Made by a program: the position numbers and the translations under genes
Part shown: positions 47,125 through 54,932 of the stretch, one piece after another
Position numbering within the stretch: the stretch's first letter is position 1
Layout: the number at the start of each line of letters is the position of its first letter
Notes under the pieces: model-generated
What the model saw: the letters and a program-made list of their open reading frames with translations, nothing else
The model's database searches: none
What the model was told of the DNA's origin: nothing
Source: Mucilaginibacter kameinonensis
Lineage (GTDB): Bacteria > Bacteroidota > Bacteroidia > Sphingobacteriales > Sphingobacteriaceae
Reading direction: 5' to 3'
Assembly: GCF_003675385.1 (NCBI RefSeq)
Contig: NZ_RCWZ01000001.1
Coordinates: forward strand, 248,001 to 312,000
DNA length: 64,000 nucleotides

Positions 47125-48276
47125 TTACCTCGCAAGTCTTATGCCAGTAAACTGCCAGCGTAAATTTGTCTGAAAAAAATTGCGATAAGTTGCACGGCTA
47201 TGACCCGGAGGCGTAACTTCCGACGCGCCGCGCAGCACTTTCTGGTTAACCATAAATTTACCATTATATTCGCCTATTGCACCCGGTGCCTTGGCAAAAC
47301 CCGGGTAAGGCAGGTACGAGCTCTCTGTCCATTCCCAACGGCGTCCCCAGTTAAATTTTCCGGATGCTGCTTCCCACTCAAATTCCGTAGGCAATCTTAA
47401 ACCTTTCCATGAGGCGTAAGCGTAGGCTTCAAAATAACTGATGTGTGTAACAGCGCCTTTTAAATGCAAAGGCTCTAAACCACGATAGGTATAGCTATAC
47501 CATTTGTTATCAATCAAATGCCAGTACAATGGCGCTTCAACTTTATTGGTTTTAACCCAATCCCAACCTTCGGCGTGCCAGTGACAGAAATCATGATAGC
47601 CGCCGCTGTTAATAAACTCCAGATACTCGGCATTGGTTACCAGCTTCGGGCTTATTTCGTACTGGTTAAGATATACTTTATGCCGATTTAATTCATTATC
47701 AAAGCAAAAGCCTACACCGGTAAAACCAATTTCGTAAATACCTTCATCCATGCTAATAAAAGCGTCACTTTCCCCCTCATCAACATGAGGCGTAGCATAA
47801 CTTTTATTATAAGCCGGGAATAAAGGGTTATGCCCCAAGATAAATTTAATATCGGTCATTAAAAGTTCCTGGTGCTGCTCTTCATGGTTAAAACCAAGAA
47901 TAAGCAGCTCTTTCACATCATTGCTCACATCACCACACAAAAAGCCATCCATGGCCTCGTCAACATATTTGCGATAGCTGTAAATTTCAACAACTGTAGG
48001 GCGGCTCAGGTTACCACGATCGGTACGGATCACCCGTGTACCAACAGTTTCATAGTAGCTGTTGAAAACATAATTATAATCGGGATTATACTCCTGGTAG
48101 CCCATAAAGTAGGGCTTAAGAATAAAAGTCTCGAAAAACCAGGTGACATGACCAATATGCCATTTAGGCGGACTAACATCAACCACGGGTTGTACTACAT
48201 AATCTTCCGTTTGCAAGTAGGAGCAAATTTTTTCTGTACGCTGGCGTACTTCTTTATACCGGGTAATTAAATCCAT
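47125..48276 (-). CDS. egtB: Ergothioneine sulfoxide synthase EgtB
   Basis: This 383-residue enzyme has an N-terminal DinB-like helical domain with WHIGHVTWFFET (His43 likely) and NHEEQHQELL (His131, His135), the expected three iron ligands. A C-terminal FGE-sulfatase-like domain (about 190-383) ends LRWQFTGIRLAR. EgtB joins hercynine to cysteine or gamma-glutamylcysteine with oxygen. The sulfur donor cannot be told from the sequence. The EgtE-type lyase that finishes the pathway is not in this window, nor are EgtA and EgtC, so the type that uses cysteine directly is likely but unproven. It starts 5 bp after the permease gene. Confidence 0.93.
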   Translation of the reverse strand: MDLITRYKEVRQRTEKICSYLQTEDYVVQPVVDVSPPKWHIGHVTWFFETFILKPYFMGYQEYNPDYNYVFNSYYETVGTRVIRTDRGNLSRPTVVEIYSYRKYVDEAMDGFLCGDVSNDVKELLILGFNHEEQHQELLMTDIKFILGHNPLFPAYNKSYATPHVDEGESDAFISMDEGIYEIGFTGVGFCFDNELNRHKVYLNQYEISPKLVTNAEYLEFINSGGYHDFCHWHAEGWDWVKTNKVEAPLYWHLIDNKWYSYTYRGLEPLHLKGAVTHISYFEAYAYASWKGLRLPTEFEWEAASGKFNWGRRWEWTESSYLPYPGFAKAPGAIGEYNGKFMVNQKVLRGASEVTPPGHSRATYRNFFQTNLRWQFTGIRLAR

Positions 48277-48281
48277 CTAAG

Positions 48282-49853
48282 TTATTTCTTATCCAAAAAC
48301 TGCTTTAAGTTTGAAATTGTTTTAATACCCAATTGCTTGGCCTGCTGCTGCCTCATCATTAAAGCATAAGCATTATTAAAACCTATTGGTTTAAGCCATT
48401 TAATTTGGTACTTACTTTCAAACTGGCGTTGTACATAGTTGTATGTGCTATCCCTGTTTACCGTTACCTCGTTAACTGTTTTTGGCGATGCCTGCAAAAT
48501 AGCCAGCAAACCAGTCCCGGTATATTCAGGATAAAAATCTATCTGGTTATTGGTTAGCGCGTCAAAACATATTTTAGTGCCACCGAGGCCTGTTTTTGTT
48601 GATACATCATGATCGGTATATCCCTTTATCAGCATGCTGTATATGTTGGCCAGGATGTATTGCTCACCAAATATCTTTGAGCCTATGCGCACTACGCCAT
48701 CGCTCCCACCCCGCTCGGCCCGCCACAATTTGTTGGCAACCAAAAAATCTTTTGCAACCCTTTCCGGGCTTTGGTGAAGATAGTCGGTGCGGTAGTTTAA
48801 AACCGTCATAACTGAATCATTTATTTTGCCTGCGAGCAGGTTCAATGTCGGCTCAAGGTCAGGAAATTTTTTCAGGATATCATCACGCACTATGGGCGCT
48901 GCGTAATATGGCGGAAAAATATGCTTATCATCGTCCAGCACAACTAAATCATAAGCTTTTAACCTGCCATCGGTTGAGTAACCACTAATCACGTCCAGGT
49001 GTTTTTCAAACGCGGCTTTGTACATCACCGCATCGCTGATGACTATGGTATGGATCTTTAAACCGTACTTACTCCTGAGGCCCAGATCACCATCCTGCCG
49101 CCCCATAAACTCGGGCGTAAAACCCGCGGTAAGCTTTCCTTCTGATTTGGCGGGGACTATATAAAACAGACACAACAATATCAGTAATACCGGAAACACA
49201 TATACAACACGTTTCAGTTTTTTAAAGCTGATCTTCTGCACCATCGACAACAACAAATCAAATATAATGGCAAGCAACGCCGAAGGAATGGCACCTGCCA
49301 ATATCATATTGGTATTATTAAGCGAAATACCGCCGAAAATGAACTCGCCCAAGCCACCAGCAGCAATAAGCGAGGCCAGCGTAGCAACCCCCACATTAAT
49401 GACCGTAGCGGTGCGGATACCTGCAAATATTACGGGCATAGCCAAGGGCAATTCTACCTTAAACAAGATCTGCCATTTGCTCATGCCCATAGCAACTGCC
49501 GCTTCCTTAACCGCAGTATCAACTCCTAAAATACCCGTGTATGTATTACGGATTATCGGCAATAAAGCGTATAGCAGTAAGGCGACGATAGCAGGTTTGG
49601 GGCCGATGCCCAGTAACGGGATCATAAAACCAAGCAGTGCTATGCTGGGAATAGTTTGCAATACCCCGGCAATACCTAATACTAATCCCGAAAGTTGTTT
49701 TTTCCGAACAATGAAGATACCCAGAGGCAAACCAACCAATACGGCTATGCAAAGCGAAATAAAGGTAAGCCCGATATGCTGCAGGGTTTGCTCCTGTAGC
49801 TTGCCCGACTGCTGCTGCATAAACTGCCATAACGTTTGCTGCTGCTCATTCAT
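48282..49853 (-). CDS. Fused ABC permease/substrate-binding protein, osmoprotectant/EgtU type, permuted
   Basis: This 523-residue protein has a five- to six-helix OpuBB/ProW-like permease domain (about 25-215), an anchor helix (about 216-233), and then a binding protein whose lobes come in reversed order. The second lobe comes first (239-377, with KLTAGFTPEFMGRQDG, GYSTDGRLKAYDL, and FPPYYAAP at 313-320). The first lobe follows (388-523, with RIGSKIFGEQYI, YPEYTGTG at 441-448, GFNNAYAL at 491-498). In OpuCC-type and EgtU-type proteins as known, the IGSK lobe is first. It is between the ATPase and egtB genes, so hercynine or ergothioneine is the likely ligand, with glycine betaine possible. 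It overlaps the ATPase gene by 8 bases. Confidence 0.85.
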   Translation of the reverse strand: MNEQQQTLWQFMQQQSGKLQEQTLQHIGLTFISLCIAVLVGLPLGIFIVRKKQLSGLVLGIAGVLQTIPSIALLGFMIPLLGIGPKPAIVALLLYALLPIIRNTYTGILGVDTAVKEAAVAMGMSKWQILFKVELPLAMPVIFAGIRTATVINVGVATLASLIAAGGLGEFIFGGISLNNTNMILAGAIPSALLAIIFDLLLSMVQKISFKKLKRVVYVFPVLLILLCLFYIVPAKSEGKLTAGFTPEFMGRQDGDLGLRSKYGLKIHTIVISDAVMYKAAFEKHLDVISGYSTDGRLKAYDLVVLDDDKHIFPPYYAAPIVRDDILKKFPDLEPTLNLLAGKINDSVMTVLNYRTDYLHQSPERVAKDFLVANKLWRAERGGSDGVVRIGSKIFGEQYILANIYSMLIKGYTDHDVSTKTGLGGTKICFDALTNNQIDFYPEYTGTGLLAILQASPKTVNEVTVNRDSTYNYVQRQFESKYQIKWLKPIGFNNAYALMMRQQQAKQLGIKTISNLKQFLDKK

Positions 49854-50808
49854 GGGCCTGGTGGTTTTTATAGTGATAAAAAGCCGACATTAGCTGCTCA
49901 AAACTTACAGTTTTTGATTCATTTTGATCCTTGCTGATGTTAACAGTTTCGCCGTTATTAAACTTAAAGCTTTCAAGTGTTTCCCAAAGGTTACTACCTG
50001 CATTAAATGATGATGCTTTTGCTTCTTTATTCAGTTCAGGCAGCAGCTCCCATAGGTCGGTCAGTTTAATGGCTTTAAACTCCAATTGCAGGCGCTGATG
50101 CTTCAGGAAATCTTTTACAAAATCATTAACCGGGTTAAAAAGCAATTGTGCAGGCGTTCCCGACTGGATAATTTTACCCTTATCCATCAGGCAAATCCTA
50201 TCGCCCAGTTCAAAAGCCTCCTGTACGTCATGCGTTACCATGATGATGGTTTTACGCTTCAACTCATCAAGGGCTTTAAATTCGGCATGAATTTTTGAGC
50301 GGGTAACATTATCCAGCGCCCCAAAAGGCTCATCCATCAGCAACACAGGCGGATCGGATACCAATGCCCTTGCCAGGCCGATACGCTGCTGCTGACCACC
50401 GCTTAGTTCATTTGGATAAACATCTAAATATGATGCATCAAGATGAAGCTTCTCCATCAGTTCGGCTGTGCGCTTTTCTGTTTTCTGCTTATCCCATTTT
50501 AACAGGTTGGGTACAACTGCAATGTTCTGAGCAACCGTATGATGAGGGAACAAGCCATTATTTTGCAGCACATAGCCAATTCCACGGCGCAGGGCCTCGG
50601 GTGGCTGCTCCATGATATTTTTACCATCGATGTAAATGGCACCGCTCGTTGGCTCAATAAGCCGGTTGATCATTTTCAGCGTGGTGGTTTTGCCGCAGCC
50701 GCTTGTACCTAACAGGATCAGGTTTTCCTGATCTGCCACATCAAACGATACGCCATCAACCGCTTTAACCCCGCCAAAATGTTTACTTACATTGTCAACT
50801 TTTATCAT
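49846..50808 (-). CDS. ABC transporter ATP-binding protein, OpuCA/EgtV type
   Basis: This is 320 residues from the ATG at 50808. The frame is open to 50886, but MIKVDNVSKHFGGVKAVDGV is where family members begin, so the longer start is rejected. The Walker A is GTSGCGKTT, signature LSGGQQQRIGLARAL, Walker B VLLMDEPFGALD, and H-loop VTHD. The ~75-residue C-terminal tail has no CBS-like repeats of ProV. It powers the fused permease that follows. The start is 11 bp after the oxidoreductase stop. Confidence 0.9.
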   Translation of the reverse strand: MIKVDNVSKHFGGVKAVDGVSFDVADQENLILLGTSGCGKTTTLKMINRLIEPTSGAIYIDGKNIMEQPPEALRRGIGYVLQNNGLFPHHTVAQNIAVVPNLLKWDKQKTEKRTAELMEKLHLDASYLDVYPNELSGGQQQRIGLARALVSDPPVLLMDEPFGALDNVTRSKIHAEFKALDELKRKTIIMVTHDVQEAFELGDRICLMDKGKIIQSGTPAQLLFNPVNDFVKDFLKHQRLQLEFKAIKLTDLWELLPELNKEAKASSFNAGSNLWETLESFKFNNGETVNISKDQNESKTVSFEQLMSAFYHYKNHQAHE

Positions 50809-50819
50809 GCGCGTTGGTT

Positions 50820-52205
50820 TTAGTCGCCAAGGGTCATGAACAGGTTGTTCAGCGATTCGGAATATAGCGGATGGGCAAAAACACAATAACGGATCCTGTC
50901 ATAAGTAATACCACCCTCCATGGCCATTTGCAGCACGGTCATGATCTCGCCGCCTTCAGGGCCAAGTACGGTTGCACCTAATATTTTCTTTGTATCCGGA
51001 TCGACAATAGCTTTCATAAAGCCTCGAGTATCGCCGGTTTCAATGGCGCGGGCAACATGGGCCATTGGCAATTTGGCAACTTTATATTTGATGCCCTGTT
51101 TTTTAGCCTCCGTTTCATCGATCCCAATACGGCCCAACTGCGGATCGGTAAACATACAGTAAGGCACCGGGCGATCTTTTATGGTATAATCGGTACCTTC
51201 AAAAAGGTTACGGTAAACAATAGTGTAATCGTTATAGGAAATATGTGTAAATGCAGGACCGCCCTTGGCATCACCAAGCGCATAAACACCAGTAGCGGTA
51301 GTTTCCAGCGTATCGTTCACTTTAATATTGCCATGCTCATCAGTCTCGATCCCGGCGGCGGGCAAATTTAAAGCCTCCGTTTGCGGTTTGCGGCCTATAG
51401 CTACCAATACGTGTGTGCATTTGATCTTGTGTTCCTCGCCTTTTCGCGAGATGGTTACTATTATTTTACCACCGGCTTTTTGTTTAAACTTAATGGCCTG
51501 CGTATGGCAGTGGATAGAGATAGACTCCAACTCAAGGATCTTCTGCATCTCTTCAGAAATATCCAGATCCTCGTGTGATACTATCCGCTCAGACTTTTCC
51601 AGGATGGTAACCTTACTGCCAAAGCGGCGGAACATCTGCCCAAATTCTAAGCCGATATAGTTTCCACCAAGTACCAGCAGGTGTTCCGGCACCTCTTCCA
51701 GATCAAGTATAGTGGTTGAATTAAGATATTGAATCTCGTTCAAACCTTCAATCTCGGGGATTAAAGGCAAAGCGCCGGGATTCAAAAAAACAAGATCGGC
51801 AGTAAACGCTTGCACCTTGCCGCTGTTAAGTTTTACTTCTACGGTTTTCTCGCCGGTGAAAACTGCCTCACCAAATACCACATCAAGGTTTTGGGTTTTT
51901 TCGGCCGCTTTAAGACCGCCATTACGCGAGCGCAATACAATTTCATCCTTGCGCTTTTTTATGGCAGCCAGATCAACCGAAAACTTTTTTACAGGCACAC
52001 CCAGTTCATGACTTTTACCAGCCATATAAGCCGCCTTTGCCGAAGCAACCATAGTTTTAGTGGGCGTACAGCCATCATTAACGCAGGTACCGCCATAAAA
52101 TCGCTTCTCAATTATAACAGTCTTTTTCCCGGCCTTAGCCAGTCTTTTGGCTAAAGGGGCGCCAGCCTGACCAGCGCCTATAACGATGGCATCGTAAGTT
52201 TTCAT
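50820..52205 (-). CDS. Pyridine nucleotide-disulfide oxidoreductase (mercuric/dihydrolipoamide reductase-like)
   Basis: This 461-residue flavoprotein has an FAD motif GAGQAGAPLA (about 10-19), redox cysteines Cys41 and Cys46 in GGTCVNDGCTPTKTM, a NAD(P) domain with LVLGGNYIGLEFGQ (about 182), a second FAD motif GVYALGDAKGG, and a dimerisation domain with HPLYSE near the end, which gives the catalytic base. It belongs to the mercuric reductase/dihydrolipoamide dehydrogenase superfamily but lacks the C-terminal Cys-Cys pair of MerA. Its operon place suggests that it reduces a disulfide or other oxidised thiol tied to ergothioneine. That is inference. Confidence 0.87.
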   Translation of the reverse strand: MKTYDAIVIGAGQAGAPLAKRLAKAGKKTVIIEKRFYGGTCVNDGCTPTKTMVASAKAAYMAGKSHELGVPVKKFSVDLAAIKKRKDEIVLRSRNGGLKAAEKTQNLDVVFGEAVFTGEKTVEVKLNSGKVQAFTADLVFLNPGALPLIPEIEGLNEIQYLNSTTILDLEEVPEHLLVLGGNYIGLEFGQMFRRFGSKVTILEKSERIVSHEDLDISEEMQKILELESISIHCHTQAIKFKQKAGGKIIVTISRKGEEHKIKCTHVLVAIGRKPQTEALNLPAAGIETDEHGNIKVNDTLETTATGVYALGDAKGGPAFTHISYNDYTIVYRNLFEGTDYTIKDRPVPYCMFTDPQLGRIGIDETEAKKQGIKYKVAKLPMAHVARAIETGDTRGFMKAIVDPDTKKILGATVLGPEGGEIMTVLQMAMEGGITYDRIRYCVFAHPLYSESLNNLFMTLGD

Positions 52206-52212
52206 AATTTTC

Positions 52213-52494
52213 TTATTCGGTAATTTTTACACCTTTCCAAAACGCCACATAGTTGGTAATGTTTTTAGCGGCATCCTTGGGCTCGGGATAATACCATGCG
52301 GCATCCTGGTTTTCCTTACCATCAACTTCAAGGGTATAATATGATGCCTTGCCTTTCCATGGGCAGGTGGTATGTATGTCGGTTTCTTTAAGATACTCGG
52401 CCTTAACGCTTTCTTTAGGGAAGTAATGATTATTTTCAACAACAATAGTGTCATTGCTTTCGGCAATGACCTGGTTATTCCAGATAGCTTTCAT
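52213..52494 (-). CDS. DUF427-family small protein
   Basis: This 93-residue protein matches DUF427: MKAIWNNQVIAESNDT at the start, then YFPKESVKAEYLKET, and HTTCPWKGKASYYTLEVDG in the middle, with AWYYPEPKDAAKNITNYVAF near the end. The family is a small beta-rich fold of unknown function. It is the first gene of the six-gene operon, 7 bp before the oxidoreductase. The single Cys in TCPWKG is conserved in the family. Function in relation to ergothioneine is unknown. Confidence 0.87.
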   Translation of the reverse strand: MKAIWNNQVIAESNDTIVVENNHYFPKESVKAEYLKETDIHTTCPWKGKASYYTLEVDGKENQDAAWYYPEPKDAAKNITNYVAFWKGVKITE

Positions 52495-52690
52495 AAAAAG
52501 ATGATTGATTTATGGAATAAAGATAGCCTTAACCCAACAAAGATTGCAAGCCTTATCCCTAAATTTTATTTTATCAAACTGATAAACAGACACTTTCATG
52601 AAATATTAAACTTTTTTTTACTATTTATTTTAATTTTATCACTTAAACTCTATCTTTGCAATCCCAAATCAAGGGAAATAAAATAAAAAT

Positions 52691-52762
52691 GGCCCGTTCG
52701 TCTAGGGGTTAGGACAGGAGATTTTCATTCTTCAAACAGGGGTTCGATTCCCCTACGGGCTA
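52691..52762 (+). tRNA. tRNA-Glu (TTC), copy 1
   Basis: 72-base cloverleaf with acceptor GGCCCGT/ACGGGCT, anticodon stem GGAGA/TCTTC, loop TTTTCAT (anticodon TTC) and T-arm AGGGG/CCCCT. CCA follows in the DNA at 52763-52765. Confidence 0.95.
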
Positions 52763-52771
52763 CCAAGACAC

Positions 52772-52802
52772 AAACCTCAAGTCGAAAGATCTGGGGTTTT
52801 TT
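52772..52802 (+). terminator. Terminator after tRNA-Glu copy 1
   Basis: AAACCTCA and TGGGGTTT form a stem around a 13-base loop followed by T-run. Each tRNA copy has its own terminator. Confidence 0.7.
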
Positions 52803-52873
52803 AATACCTTAATCGTTCGTGTAGATAGATTAAGCATTTACACCATCCCAGCCATGGGAAATAAAATAAAAAT

Positions 52874-52945
52874 GGCCCGTTCGTCTAGGGGTTAGGACAG
52901 GAGATTTTCATTCTTCAAACAGGGGTTCGATTCCCCTACGGGCTA
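52874..52945 (+). tRNA. tRNA-Glu (TTC), copy 2
   Basis: Identical to copy 1, 183 bp downstream. CCA is encoded at 52946-52948. Confidence 0.95.
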
Positions 52946-52954
52946 CCAAGACAC

Positions 52955-52985
52955 AAACCTCAAGTCGAAAGATCTGGGGTTTTTT
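52955..52985 (+). terminator. Terminator after tRNA-Glu copy 2
   Basis: Same hairpin as at 52772-52802. Confidence 0.7.
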
Positions 52986-53056
52986 AATACCTTAATCGTT
53001 CGTGTAGATAGATTAAGCATTTACACCATCCCAGCCATGGGAAATAAAATAAAAAT

Positions 53057-53128
53057 GGCCCGTTCGTCTAGGGGTTAGGACAGGAGATTTTCATTCTTCA
53101 AACAGGGGTTCGATTCCCCTACGGGCTA
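53057..53128 (+). tRNA. tRNA-Glu (TTC), copy 3
   Basis: Identical tRNA body. The next bases are CGA, not CCA, so CCA must be added after transcription. The sequence diverges from the other copies here. Confidence 0.95.
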
Positions 53129-53130
53129 CG

Positions 53131-53163
53131 AAGCCGCTTTACGAAAGTAGAGCGGCTTTTTTT
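53131..53163 (+). terminator. Terminator after the tRNA-Glu array
   Basis: AAGCCGCTTT and AGAGCGGCTT form a stem around ACGAAAGT, followed by seven T. It differs from the two internal terminators. Confidence 0.88.
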
Positions 53164-53276
53164 GTTGTCTGTGCTTTGCGGAAGTTAAAAACTTCCGATA
53201 TTTTTAGTGGAAATTGAGAGTTTCGGCTAATTGGGTCATGCTCACTAATATTTAGTCATCCAATAATGACAACAAT

Positions 53277-53732
53277 TTGGAGAAATTACTAACCATTTTT
53301 ATTTTCCTGAGTTTTTCAACATCAAGTCTTTATTCTCAGAATAAAACAATTAAAGGACGGCTAATTGATGATGATTTGGAAACTTTGCCATACGTATCAA
53401 TCTTGATTAATGACACAGTTAAGGTTGGTAAAACAGATTTAAATGGTTTTTTCCATATAGATATTCCTATTTCCGTGGAAAAAATAATATTTAGTACTGT
53501 TGGAATAGAGCCCACAACTATAAAGCTTGCGGATAAATGTAATGAAGTAGAGGTTGTGATGATGCTAAGCAGTACTTATGATTTTATAACTCTAAAGCGG
53601 ATAGATAAACTTCGAATGAAAAGATTTAAGAAACTATCGGAATTACATAAAAGGGCATTCGAGAAAGGAATATTTAAAACGGATAAATCTTGTTATATAC
53701 AAGAGTTTATGCCTTATTATAAAAGAAAATAA
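53277..53732 (+). CDS. Small secreted carboxypeptidase-regulatory-like protein
   Basis: This 151-residue protein starts at TTG (53277), as no ATG precedes the signal peptide (about 1-20, ending SLYSQ). The mature part is a single carboxypeptidase-regulatory-like beta-sandwich (about 23-95, IKGRLIDDDLETLPYVSILI, GFFHIDIP), then a basic helical tail (about 110-151). Many Bacteroidota carry short proteins like this of unknown role. It is AT-richer than the upstream genes. It is on the periplasmic side or outer membrane. Confidence 0.7.
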   Translation: MEKLLTIFIFLSFSTSSLYSQNKTIKGRLIDDDLETLPYVSILINDTVKVGKTDLNGFFHIDIPISVEKIIFSTVGIEPTTIKLADKCNEVEVVMMLSSTYDFITLKRIDKLRMKRFKKLSELHKRAFEKGIFKTDKSCYIQEFMPYYKRK

Positions 53733-53806
53733 AAAGTGATGACAAGCAGAATAGTTTAGTGTAGTGGGCCATTAACCACATCAAATCCAAACTAACTACT
53801 TAAAAC

Positions 53807-54166
53807 ATGAAACGGGTTAAAATAACGGTACGCAATAATACAGGTAAGGTGTTAAGATTGAAGCCAGAATGGTCAAAGCCCATTCATGGAAAATTTGTTA
53901 TTGATCCTCCATTGACAATTGAGGAATCGGGAAGTTGGACCTGTGCCTCCCAGGGGCCCCACGGCCCCGGCCCGAAAGGGACTATAACCTACGAAACCGA
54001 TGGAGGAAAAATCGAGATTGAATTTTATTATAACCATCCTGGGGGTAGCGCCGTCAGTGCCTACTATGTCATCGGCACTCCTTCTGGCGTAATATACTAT
54101 ACGATAGGAGGTAATTTGAAGGCTCATGATCAGGACATTTCTATTGAGCTGCTCCCGATAACATAA
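53807..54166 (+). CDS. Small beta-rich protein, possible aegerolysin/ET79-like fold
   Basis: This 119-residue protein has no signal peptide. It has a beta-sandwich pattern with NNTGKVLRL, HGKFVIDPPLTIEESGSWTC, GTITYETDGGKIEIEFYYNHPGG. That order (W or F after HG, IxPP, GSW, GTxxY, NP/HPGG) recalls the aegerolysin/Bt ET79 crystal-protein group, which bind membranes. The match is by eye and weak. It lies 75 bp after the small secreted protein and before the bacteriocin-like peptides. It may be an interbacterial or anti-eukaryote factor, but the function is unproven. Confidence 0.5.
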   Translation: MKRVKITVRNNTGKVLRLKPEWSKPIHGKFVIDPPLTIEESGSWTCASQGPHGPGPKGTITYETDGGKIEIEFYYNHPGGSAVSAYYVIGTPSGVIYYTIGGNLKAHDQDISIELLPIT

Positions 54167-54749
54167 TATCTCCCGGATGGTTTAACCGCATAACACTATA
54201 TTAATGAGAGACTGCAATCCAACCATCACAGACCCTAATCCATTACGAAAACTAAATTTAAGCCGAAATCTATCTCATATTAAGCCCTACCTCTGCTACC
54301 TATGAAGCTTTGTACCGCTGCCACTTTTGGTTTGCTGGGTTATTGCCACAAGTAAATACTATGAGACCTGAGCCGTTATCAATTGCACAAATCTCCCCAA
54401 TTCAGTTTGTTACTCAAGTTTAAGACATCCAGAGCTTAAAAAACTTTCCATAACAATCGCCTTTTTTATAAGCAGCCACGCATAAAATATTACTTACATA
54501 TCACCATGCGCATAATAATTACTTAAAAATTCATAAAAACTTCATGATGATTTACTAAGGAGTTATTTTTTTAACAAAAAATTTAATAATTAATTTTCCG
54601 TTAATTTTTCTTTAAAAAAATTTGCTTTTATGATATCCTATTAAATACCTTAGTAAATATTACTTCGCGGGTAATAATTATTAAATAAGGGTATTTCCAT
54701 GCATGAATATCCAGTTACTTGAACCTATTAAAACAAAAATCAATTACAA
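54167..54749. other. 583-bp AT-rich gap before the peptide genes
   Basis: No convincing gene is seen. The region is very AT-rich. It holds a perfect 10-bp inverted pair, TTTACTAAGG (54551-54560) and CCTTAGTAAA (54648-54657), which could be an operator for the peptide operon whose first ATG is at 54750. No leader peptide or tRNA is visible. Confidence 0.5.
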
Positions 54750-54905
54750 ATGAAAACGATTAACATCGAAGAAATGGAAAAAATTGAAGGTGGTATCAGT
54801 CTTGCCGCTTTCGGATGTGGATTAGGCTTAGTAGCCGTTTTGGCCGGCCAGGAATATTTATTGCCAACTACAGCCGCTCTTTGCGGTGCCGCGATGAACG
54901 AATAA
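54750..54905 (+). CDS. Double-glycine leader peptide precursor 1 (bacteriocin-like)
   Basis: This 51-residue precursor reads MKTINIEEMEKIEGG as a 15-residue leader, then a 36-residue hydrophobic core. The GG followed by a core of Gly/Ala/Leu residues is a C39-type processing site. The core has Cys8 and Cys30 and a GxxxG motif (Gly7, Gly11). The neighbouring C39-peptidase exporter at 58702 should cleave after GG. It pairs with the 54933 peptide: near-identical leader, similar core layout. A class IIb-like two-peptide bacteriocin or a signalling peptide pair are both possible. Confidence 0.8.
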   Translation: MKTINIEEMEKIEGGISLAAFGCGLGLVAVLAGQEYLLPTTAALCGAAMNE

Positions 54906-54932
54906 AAACCTAACACTAAATCATTTAAAATC

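Larger units (their letters stand above)
52673..53129. repeat. 183-bp tandem repeat, 2.5 copies, each holding a tRNA-Glu gene
   Basis: Copy 1 (52673-52855) and copy 2 (52856-53038) are identical by eye, and copy 3 (53039-53129) is identical up to the tRNA end. Each copy carries GGGAAATAAAATAAAAAT, tRNA-Glu, a terminator and a short spacer. The perfect identity suggests a recent duplication. Confidence 0.95.

Noticed and set aside
50809..50886. Longer start for the ATPase gene
   Set aside because: The added 26 residues overlap the oxidoreductase gene end and have no family match.
52673..53129. CRISPR-like array
   Set aside because: The repeat unit is 183 bp and contains a tRNA gene; there are no variable spacers.
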